In this document: positions 1-4,818 of the stretch, in pieces
Position numbering within the stretch: the stretch's first letter is position 1
How the letters are laid out: every line of letters begins with the position of its first letter
DNA from: a bacterium
GTDB lineage: Bacteria > Spirochaetota > JAHITG01
Length of the DNA: 8,186 nt
Direction: 5' to 3'
Assembly (NCBI GenBank): GCA_028711675.1
Contig: JAQTRT010000141.1
Span: 1 to 8,186 of the forward strand
Notes under the pieces: generated by a model
What the model was told of the DNA's origin: nothing
What the model saw: only the letters and a program-made list of their open reading frames with translations
Database searches by the model: none
Program-made: the position numbers and the translations under genes

Positions 1-1242
1 AGGTTCACCTTCATCCTTCCGGAAAAAATGGATGTGAACGATACTATCGTGGAATTCCTCTGCCGCAGTGTTAAAAAGGAAGAAAAGCAGGAAGGCAGGC
101 TGTTCGGGAAGAACATCGGGGATGTTTCGATCAGGGACCTTGTCATATCCGGCGCTGATTTCGTTATCAATAAGATCAGTAAGATCATGCTCCCCGTCCA
201 GGAGGAAGCATGGATGAAGGTGAAATCGGACAAGGCCGAAGAGATGATGATCCTCCTTTCCCCGGGCCTGAACTGGACGAATGTCTCCCGTGTCGTGAAA
301 GATCTGAAGAACATTCAATCCCTTGAGTTCTGCAATAATTCATCCAGCCGGTATTATATTGATAACCTGAAGCTCATCAGCAGGGGGGAGAGCAAGAAAG
401 TATTCAAGAATGTGGCTCATAAACCGGAAGATGCCCGGCTGAAAGTGGATGACGTCGAAGTGAAACGGGACAAGAATGAGAACCTGAACGACATCATCAA
501 AGGCGTGAACCTCACCCTGAATAAAACATCGCCCGGACCCGTGAAGATGAGCGTGAAAATGGATACAGAGGTTATTGAGAAAAAATTGGACGATTTCATC
601 GCCCAGTATAATACGGTGATCACTTATATCCTGGAAGCGGGAAAAACATCCAAGTCCACCAAACCGGGAACAACTGAGAAAGCGGAAAAAGGTGCTTTAT
701 CCAACGATATGGCCCTGATGAATCTTAACAGTAAGCTCCGTTCCACCATAGTCAATTCCTATTCCACTTCACTGGGCGATAAGCTGGCCATCCTGTCCCA
801 GATCGGCGTCTCCACCGGACGCTGGGGTGCCACATGGGAGAACATCAGAAAAGGGCTCCTGGAACTGGATAAGGAAAAATTCCAGACAGCCATGAACCAG
901 TTTGAAGAAAGGGTGGGTGAGATCTTCGGGTATGACAGTAACAAGGATAAGATCATTGATACAGGCGTGGCCTATGAACTGGATAAGGTGCTGAAAGGTT
1001 ATATCCAGAGTAAAGGGGTCATTGACGGGAAGATCGCTTTACTTGAATCCTTGGTCAAGAACAAAGATAAAGATATTGCCAGCAAAGAGGACAGCCTCGG
1101 GAAATACGAGGAGAACCTGCGGACGAAGTTCACCAAGATGCAGAGAGGCCTGCAGGGATTGAAAGGCACATCCCAGGCCCTGGAGAATCAGATCAAGAAT
1201 CTGCCTTCGCAGGATACCACCAAGAAGGATAAGGAAGAATAA
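1..1242 (+). CDS. fliD: Flagellar filament capping protein FliD (hook-associated protein 2), C-terminal part, 5' end cut by window
   Basis: FliD caps the growing filament outside the cell and helps flagellin subunits fold into place. The reading frame is open from base 1, so the true start lies upstream; 413 residues are visible, and spirochaetal FliD proteins are about 650 long. Counting from the in-frame Met at base 28, the FliD C-terminal domain begins near residues 130-165, with the typical 'DARLKVDDVEVKRDKNENLND' region and 'IKGVNLTLN'. It continues through 'FIAQYNTVITYI' (190-201) and 'KLAILSQIGVSTG' (252-264) to 'FGYDSNKDKIIDTGVAY' (300-316). The last 80 residues are charged and predicted coiled coil, the part of FliD that packs in the cap. 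The Met at 28 is internal and not a likely start. The next gene begins at the base after the TAA. The spirochaete-like flavour of the C-terminus is from memory of the family. Confidence 0.9.
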   Translation, partial: RFTFILPEKMDVNDTIVEFLCRSVKKEEKQEGRLFGKNIGDVSIRDLVISGADFVINKISKIMLPVQEEAWMKVKSDKAEEMMILLSPGLNWTNVSRVVKDLKNIQSLEFCNNSSSRYYIDNLKLISRGESKKVFKNVAHKPEDARLKVDDVEVKRDKNENLNDIIKGVNLTLNKTSPGPVKMSVKMDTEVIEKKLDDFIAQYNTVITYILEAGKTSKSTKPGTTEKAEKGALSNDMALMNLNSKLRSTIVNSYSTSLGDKLAILSQIGVSTGRWGATWENIRKGLLELDKEKFQTAMNQFEERVGEIFGYDSNKDKIIDTGVAYELDKVLKGYIQSKGVIDGKIALLESLVKNKDKDIASKEDSLGKYEENLRTKFTKMQRGLQGLKGTSQALENQIKNLPSQDTTKKDKEE

Positions 1243-2250
1243 ATGGAAGTTTATGTGAACGATGAGAAGCTGGAGATTCAGCTGGAGTCCGAGGATAACC
1301 TCAGGCAGGTCATCGAGGGGATCAACGACTGGCTCTTCAAGAACTCAAAAGTGATCGATAAGATCGTGGTCGACGGAAAGATCTACACCCAGGAGATCGA
1401 TGGGTTGAGCGTTTATCCTGTTGAAAAAGTGAACAGACTGGACCTGACCGTCGTGAACATCAATGAGTTAGTGCACAGTTCATTGAATGAGACCAGGAAT
1501 TACCTGGAAGCTATCCTGAAATATATACAGGCTAAAGAGGAATTCCTGGAGAGCGATGTGGAACGTATCATCCTGGGCCTGAACTGGACTCTCAATATCC
1601 TGATGCGGACCAATAAAATATACAATTATGAGAACCAGTTCAAGGACAAAGAATTCAATTTCCGCGAGGAGTATGAACGCTTTGAGAAGGATAAGTACCA
1701 GCTGGAGGTGCTGTTCACCCAGAAGAACAACAAGGAGATCACGCGCCACATCAAGGACAATCTCTCCCAGAGCATAGAAAAATGGTACGGTTATATCACG
1801 CCGCTGATGGAAGATGTCAGCCTGCATCTGTCCGATATGAATTCCCTGCGGGAAAAGGTCTCGACCCAGATCTATAAGATCATCAGCAAGATACCCGAGA
1901 TGCAGAAACTGGTCGATATGATCGTGGCCGACCTTCAGACCGGTCATGACAAGGAAGCCATGGCTAACATTCAGATCATCGCCGGCACTCTTGAGTCCAT
2001 TATTGCCCTGATGCAGCTCATTAAATCCACGTTCTCCATAGATTATAACAAGCTTCATTGTGAAGGCCAGCCGGTCGAAGAGTTCAACAGGGCCGTCAAG
2101 GACATACTGAACGAGATGCTGAACGCTATACGGATCAAGGATGTGGTCCTGATGACGGACCTGCTCACCTATGAGCTTAATCCCAAGCTGGAAATGTACC
2201 GGGAGATCCTGAAACTGGTCTCGAAAGAACTGCATATAGAGATCAATTAA
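1243..2250 (+). CDS. Unrecognised 335-residue helical protein encoded directly after fliD; possible flagellar accessory protein
   Basis: I do not recognise this family. The ATG follows the fliD stop with zero spacing, and a purine-rich AAGGAAG lying in the end of fliD can serve as ribosome binding site, so translation is probably coupled. There is no signal peptide or membrane segment, so the protein should be cytoplasmic. Residues 1-75 alternate strand-like and helical stretches ('MEVYVNDEKLEIQL', 'IDKIVVDGKIY', 'VNRLDLTVVNI') and may form a small alpha/beta domain. Residues 75-335 are almost entirely helical and charged. The C-terminal part carries the most motif-like segments: 'LQTGHDKEAMANIQ' (231-244), 'ILNEMLNAIRIKDVV' (288-302) and 'LLTYELNPKLE' (307-317). 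In many bacteria the slot after fliD is held by the chaperones FliS or FliT, but this protein is about three times their length, so a chaperone or assembly role is inference from position only. Confidence 0.85.
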   Translation: MEVYVNDEKLEIQLESEDNLRQVIEGINDWLFKNSKVIDKIVVDGKIYTQEIDGLSVYPVEKVNRLDLTVVNINELVHSSLNETRNYLEAILKYIQAKEEFLESDVERIILGLNWTLNILMRTNKIYNYENQFKDKEFNFREEYERFEKDKYQLEVLFTQKNNKEITRHIKDNLSQSIEKWYGYITPLMEDVSLHLSDMNSLREKVSTQIYKIISKIPEMQKLVDMIVADLQTGHDKEAMANIQIIAGTLESIIALMQLIKSTFSIDYNKLHCEGQPVEEFNRAVKDILNEMLNAIRIKDVVLMTDLLTYELNPKLEMYREILKLVSKELHIEIN

Positions 2251-2286
2251 GACCGGTTGTACAGACAATCTTTATCAATGACGGAA

Positions 2287-2339
2287 CAACAGACTTTCAG
2301 GTCTGTTGCTGACATAGGACTGCACACTTAATGGTGTGC
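2287..2339 (+). other. Two small tandem hairpins after the fliD operon
   Basis: The first hairpin pairs CAACAGAC (2287-2294) with GTCTGTTG (2301-2308), an 8-bp perfect stem with a 6-base loop. The second pairs GCACAC (2322-2327) with GTGTGC (2334-2339), a 6-bp stem with a 6-base loop. They lie 36 bases or more past the stop of the preceding gene and about 55 bases before the next promoter. A role in ending or protecting the flagellar transcript is plausible, but neither stem is followed directly by a run of T, so they are not classical intrinsic terminators. Confidence 0.4.
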
Positions 2340-2393
2340 TGCTGCAAAGTTTCCCTGTTTCCCCTATCCTTTCTCTATTTTTCTTCAATTTTC

Positions 2394-2421
2394 TTGACAT
2401 GCAATTAGAAAGATATATTAT
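2394..2421 (+). promoter_or_regulatory. Sigma70-type promoter for the transketolase-lipoprotein-protease group
   Basis: A perfect -35 TTGACA (2394-2399) is followed after 16 bases by a -10 TATTAT (2416-2421), one mismatch from consensus. Transcription would begin near 2427-2429, leaving a leader of only about 14 bases that carries AGGAG (2431-2435), 6 bases before the ATG at 2442. The short leader leaves no room for a riboswitch or attenuator. Confidence 0.7.
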
Positions 2422-2441
2422 CCCTTAGGCAGGAGTGATTT

Positions 2442-3266
2442 ATGGAAATTACTTATGAAAAATTAGGCGAATATGCGAAAGATGTGCGTGTGAAGATCAT
2501 ACAGATGCTGACCGAAGCCAAGTCCGGCCATCCGGGCGGCTCCCTTTCAGCTGTGGAGATCCTGCTGGTCCTCTTTTTTAAGTTCATCAAGCGTACCAAA
2601 GAGAACGCGGACCGTCTGGACAGGGATTTTTTTATCATGTCCAAAGGACACGGCATACCGGCCCTTTACGCGGTCCTGTTCAAGCTTGGTCTCATTGAAG
2701 AGAAGGAATTAATGACCATCCGGAAACTGGGCAGCCGGCTCCAGGGACATCCGGACAGACAAAGACTCCCTTATGTTGAGGCCTCCACCGGTTCCCTGGG
2801 ACAGGGATTGTCCATAGCACAGGGTGTGGCACTGGGCCAGAAACTGAACAAGACCGATTCCCGAACTTATTGCATGATCGGCGACGGCGAGATGGAGGAA
2901 GGCCAAATCTGGGAGGTCTTCCTGAGCGCGTCGAAATTCAAACTGAACAACCTCATCGTGTTCCTGGATTACAACAAAGCACAGATCGACGGCCTGGTGA
3001 AGGATATCATGGACCTGGAGCCTATCCGGCAGAAACTGGAAGCGTTCAAATGGCACGTTGACGAGATCAACGGCCATGATTTCAAACAGATAGAGAAAGC
3101 CGTATTAAAAGCCCATAAGATCAAGGACAGGCCCACTTTCATCATCAGTCATACCATCAAAGGGAAATGCGTCCGGTTCATGGAACAGAATCTTTTACAG
3201 TGGCACGGTGTGGCCCCCAGCTGTGAAGAAGCCAAAGCAGCAATTGATGATATCATGAATGATTAG
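2442..3266 (+). CDS. Transketolase, N-terminal (thiamine-diphosphate-binding) subunit
   Basis: This is the N-terminal half of a split transketolase, which with a separate C-terminal subunit moves two-carbon ketol units between sugar phosphates in the pentose phosphate pathway. The 274 residues match the usual length of the N subunit. Visible family motifs are 'SGHPGGSLS' (28-36), 'SKGHGIPALYAVL' (67-79), 'STGSLGQGLSIAQGVALG' (115-132), the diphosphate/metal motif 'GDGEMEEGQIWE' (147-158) with D148, 'DYNKAQIDG' with N178, and near the end 'HTIKGK' and 'WHG'. All cofactor-contacting positions I can check are kept. A promoter and AGGAG site directly precede it, and its end overlaps the next gene by 8 bases. 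The C-terminal subunit normally follows directly but is absent here, so it must be encoded elsewhere, or this protein pairs with another partner (1-deoxyxylulose-5-phosphate-synthase-like alternatives are less likely from the motifs). Confidence 0.9.
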   Translation: MEITYEKLGEYAKDVRVKIIQMLTEAKSGHPGGSLSAVEILLVLFFKFIKRTKENADRLDRDFFIMSKGHGIPALYAVLFKLGLIEEKELMTIRKLGSRLQGHPDRQRLPYVEASTGSLGQGLSIAQGVALGQKLNKTDSRTYCMIGDGEMEEGQIWEVFLSASKFKLNNLIVFLDYNKAQIDGLVKDIMDLEPIRQKLEAFKWHVDEINGHDFKQIEKAVLKAHKIKDRPTFIISHTIKGKCVRFMEQNLLQWHGVAPSCEEAKAAIDDIMND

Positions 3267-3657
3267 TCCCTTCAAGAAGATAAAGCTGTATTGTATTGCC
3301 TTGAGCATGGCCGTTCTTCTTGCGCTCCATTGCGGAAAACAGGAAGGAAAGATCAGTATCACCGGGAACGGCCGGACGAACGAACCTTCTTCCAGCACGG
3401 GCAATAGTCAGCTTACCCCGGAGCTTTTTTTTAAAATATCCATTGAGATGAACTACATCGCAAAAAAATACAGGGATGATGCGGCAAGCAGTACGGATGC
3501 CGCGTCCGGTAACATGGAAAAGGAAATCAAGGCTGTTTATAAAAAATACGGTCTGACAGAGGATCAGTTAAATTTATACAGCGAGAACAATTACCGTGAA
3601 CTGGAAAGCTTTCTGAACCAGCATTCTGAGATCGAAAATCAGCTCAGGGCTCAATGA
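3259..3657 (+). CDS. Small putative lipoprotein, function unknown
   Basis: A 132-residue protein with a basic start (KKIK at 6-9), a hydrophobic stretch (10-23) and a cysteine at 25 in 'LLALHCGK', which reads as a lipoprotein signal. The residue before the cysteine is His, not the usual Gly, Ala or Ser, so the lipobox is atypical; spirochaetes tolerate looser lipoboxes than E. coli. After the cysteine comes a low-complexity Ser/Thr/Asn/Gly linker (about 30-51) and then a helical region with 'ELFFKISIEMNYIAKKY' (55-71) and 'KAVYKKYGLTEDQLNLYSEN' (91-110). The pattern is like small helical lipoproteins seen in many diderm genomes, but I cannot name the family. The start overlaps the transketolase stop by 8 bases, suggesting translational coupling; a second Met at residue 17 would remove the basic part of the signal, so the first is preferred. 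The protease gene follows after 18 bases. Confidence 0.75.
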   Translation: MISPFKKIKLYCIALSMAVLLALHCGKQEGKISITGNGRTNEPSSSTGNSQLTPELFFKISIEMNYIAKKYRDDAASSTDAASGNMEKEIKAVYKKYGLTEDQLNLYSENNYRELESFLNQHSEIENQLRAQ

Positions 3658-3675
3658 GATAAAAGGCAGGTTTAT

Positions 3676-4356
3676 ATGGATAATCTTCAATATCAAGTCA
3701 TACGGTTCTTTCTTAATATCATAGCCGATCTGCCGATCATGTTGATCTTTCTCGTGTCCGCCACGTTCCATGAAGTAGGCCACGGGTACGCGGCTTATCG
3801 CCTGGGAGACCATACGGCCAAGGACGCGGGAAGGCTGACGCTCAATCCCCTGAAGCATGTGGACCTGTTCGGCACTATTATTTTCCCCATCATGCTCAGC
3901 GTGGCCGGATTTTTCCCCATCGTTCTCTTTAAGCCGGTGCCGATCAATCCCGCCAATCTGAGAGACCCTGTCCGGGACGGTATTAAAGTGGCGTTCGCCG
4001 GGCCCGGTACCAACATCCTCCTGGTCCTTGTCCTTATCCTGCTGACCAGGCTGTTGAACTCTATCGGACCAATCGCTGTTTCCGGAACTTATCTTTTTAT
4101 CAGGGAGAATATCATTGTTACTTTTATCCTGGTGAACCTCATCATTATTATTTTCAATCTTATCCCTTTCCCGCCTCTGGACGGTTCGTGGATCCTGAGA
4201 GGCATCCTTCCGCCTCAATGGCGTTTTTATTTTGAAAAATATAAAACCTATCTGTTCATCTTTTTCTTTATCCTGGTAATAACAGGCAAGATCAATTTCC
4301 TGCTGAATCGGGCATTAAAATTCTTCTATTATCTGACGCGCCTTCTGATCGGATAG
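3676..4356 (+). CDS. Site-2-protease-like M50 family zinc metalloprotease, membrane protein
   Basis: A 226-residue integral membrane protein of the small, PDZ-less site-2 protease group (YwhC-like). These enzymes cut substrates within the membrane. Zinc-binding 'HEVGH' is at 32-36 in the first hydrophobic segment (20-38), with E33 as catalytic glutamate. The second motif, 'NLIPFPPLDGSW' (161-172), gives the third zinc ligand D169. Between them lie the family-typical 'AGRLTLNPLKHVDLFGTI' (51-68), 'FKPVPINPANLRDP' (85-98) and 'FAGPGTNILL' (107-116). Hydrophobic segments are at about 12-38, 66-88, 105-127, 145-166 and 191-205. The length is normal for this group. AGGCAGG lies 5 bases before the ATG. 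It is separated from the lipoprotein by 18 bases, so co-transcription is likely, but its substrate cannot be told; the neighbouring lipoprotein is only one possibility. Confidence 0.9.
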   Translation: MDNLQYQVIRFFLNIIADLPIMLIFLVSATFHEVGHGYAAYRLGDHTAKDAGRLTLNPLKHVDLFGTIIFPIMLSVAGFFPIVLFKPVPINPANLRDPVRDGIKVAFAGPGTNILLVLVLILLTRLLNSIGPIAVSGTYLFIRENIIVTFILVNLIIIIFNLIPFPPLDGSWILRGILPPQWRFYFEKYKTYLFIFFFILVITGKINFLLNRALKFFYYLTRLLIG

Positions 4357-4362
4357 CTTTTT

Positions 4363-4394
4363 GGCAGCTTGGTGCCGTTTCGGTACAAGGTGCC
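4363..4394. other. Imperfect stem-loop at the 3' end of the protease gene
   Basis: GGCA (4363-4366) pairs with TGCC (4391-4394), CTTG (4368-4371) with CAAG (4386-4389), and TGCCG (4373-4377) with CGGTA (4381-4385, one G.T wobble) around a TTT loop. One G.G mismatch and one bulged G interrupt the stem. It sits 6 bases past the protease stop and just past the stop of the minus-strand ABC remnant, so it could end transcripts from either side, but no T-run follows it on either strand. Its GGTGCCG and CGGTAC words are shared with the inverted repeats 100 bases away. Confidence 0.45.
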
Positions 4395-4396
4395 TG

Positions 4397-4489
4397 CTAT
4401 ACTTTGATCTGTCCGTCATGGAGTTCAATGATTCGATGGCTGATCCCGGCCAGCTGGGGATTATGGGTCACCATGATGATAGTATAACG
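4397..4489 (-). pseudogene. 3' remnant of an ABC transporter ATP-binding protein (LolD/MacB-like)
   Basis: The minus strand encodes, up to a TAG at 4397-4399, about 30 residues that read as the C-terminus of an ABC ATPase: 'RYTIIMVTHNPQLAG' followed by 'SHRIIELHDGQIKV'. The 'MVTH' histidine is the H-loop (switch) residue, and the 'RIIEL.DG.I' ending is typical of the LolD/MacB/FtsE-type exporter ATPases. Homology stops at codon 4487-4489, the last triplet before the inverted-repeat element begins. Walker A, the signature motif and Walker B are missing, and I find no continuation of the gene on the other side of the element (4668-4818). It lies convergent to the protease gene. It is therefore a dead 3' fragment left by an insertion plus deletion, or the edge of an assembly join. 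Confidence 0.75.
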
Positions 4490-4512
4490 GGTGCCGGTAC
4501 CGTACACAGTAC
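4490..4512 (+). repeat. Left 23-bp terminal inverted repeat
   Basis: This is the outer-left arm of the element. It begins GGTGCCGGTACCG, ends CAGTAC, and pairs over its full length with 4645-4667. The match breaks on the outside (G at 4489 against G at 4668) and on the inside (G at 4513 against T at 4644), which fixes the arm length at 23. Confidence 0.9.
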
Positions 4513-4644
4513 GGTTTTTATTATAAAGCTTATTTTTTAATAATTGTATGTATTTATATAGTAAGATCAATAGAATTATTGTAATCAAACAAATGTGTTT
4601 AAAAACGCAATATTTCTATACAATTAATGTGTTTTATGAAGAAT

Positions 4645-4667
4645 GTACTGTGTACGGTACCGGCACC
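4645..4667 (-). repeat. Right 23-bp terminal inverted repeat
   Basis: This is the outer-right arm, an exact reverse complement of 4490-4512, beginning GTACTGTGTACGG and ending CGGCACC. Its last seven bases also form the start of the first 14-bp tandem repeat unit that continues beyond the element. Confidence 0.9.
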
Positions 4668-4697
4668 GTAAACCCGGCACCGTAAACCCCCGTAAAC
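4661..4697 (+). repeat. Tandem 14-bp repeat abutting the right end of the element
   Basis: The unit CGGCACCGTAAACC occurs twice head to tail (4661-4674 and 4675-4688). A third, partial copy of its second half, CCGTAAAC, follows at 4690-4697, and GGCAC comes directly after. The first copy starts inside the right inverted repeat, so the array appears to have grown from the end of the element, as by slippage or repeated end-directed events. Confidence 0.85.
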
Positions 4698-4765
4698 GGC
4701 ACAAGGAGTGACACCGCTTGCGAGCCGGACTTGAATTTTATTCCGGATCATTCATTTTTTAATAA

Positions 4766-4793
4766 TTGACTTTGTTTTTTTTCATGATACGTT
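4766..4793 (+). promoter_or_regulatory. Possible promoter for the CsgG-like gene
   Basis: A near-consensus -35 TTGACT (4766-4771) is followed after 16 bases by TACGTT (4788-4793), a poor -10 with three matches, in strongly AT-rich sequence. The gene needs its own promoter because it is 462 bases from the gene before it. Ribosome binding is much clearer: AGGGGG (4807-4812), 6 bases before the ATG at 4819. The TATAAT between that site and the ATG is too close to the start to serve as this gene's -10. Confidence 0.35.
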
Positions 4794-4818
4794 ATTTTAT
4801 AAATACAGGGGGTATAAT

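Larger units (their letters stand above)
4490..4667. mobile_element. 178-bp MITE-like element with perfect 23-bp terminal inverted repeats
   Basis: The left end (4490-4512, beginning GGTGCCGGTACCG and ending CAGTAC) is the exact reverse complement of the right end (4645-4667). The 132 bases between have about 18% G+C by hand count, far below the flanking genes, and hold no credible coding frame. Size, perfect terminal repeats and lack of coding capacity fit a miniature inverted-repeat transposable element or a composite of two REP-like palindromes; each end itself contains the palindrome CGGTACCG. I see no clear target-site duplication (flanks are TATAACG on the left and GTAAACC on the right). 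The mobilising transposase is unknown and none is encoded in the window. Confidence 0.6.
4357..4818. other. 462-base region without an intact gene: stem-loop, ABC ATPase remnant, inverted-repeat element, tandem repeats, upstream region of the next gene
   Basis: In order it holds a stem-loop (4363-4394), a minus-strand ABC ATPase 3' remnant (4397-4489), a 178-bp inverted-repeat element (4490-4667), 14-bp repeats (4661-4697), about 70 bases in which I see nothing definite apart from a weak CCGGA/TCCGG pairing (4725-4746), and AT-rich upstream sequence for the CsgG-like gene. The 63-codon minus-strand frame that runs from the element into the remnant would need a TTG start and has no visible ribosome binding site, so I do not call it a gene. 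Confidence 0.8.

Noticed and set aside
310..1590. Shared 'GLNWT' string in FliD and in the protein after it, suggesting duplication
   Set aside because: Only five residues match and the surrounding sequence is unrelated.
1480..2268. Long open frame (262 codons) on the minus strand, antisense to the gene after fliD
   Set aside because: It lies wholly opposite a better-supported gene. The composition is a mirror of a charged helical protein, and no family motif or ribosome binding site is visible.
3574..4218. 214-codon open frame on the minus strand across the lipoprotein and protease genes
   Set aside because: It is antisense to a protease with intact HEVGH and PPLDG motifs. The translated product is an improbable run of charged residues without domain features.
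4397..4588. 63-codon minus-strand frame running from the element interior into the ABC remnant, as a possible small protein
   Set aside because: It would begin with TTG, has no visible ribosome binding site, and its first half is AT-rich element sequence. Only the last ~31 codons show homology.
4470..4700. CRISPR-like interpretation of the repeats around the element
   Set aside because: The repeats are inverted ends plus a directly adjoining 14-bp tandem. There are no regular spacers and no cas genes.
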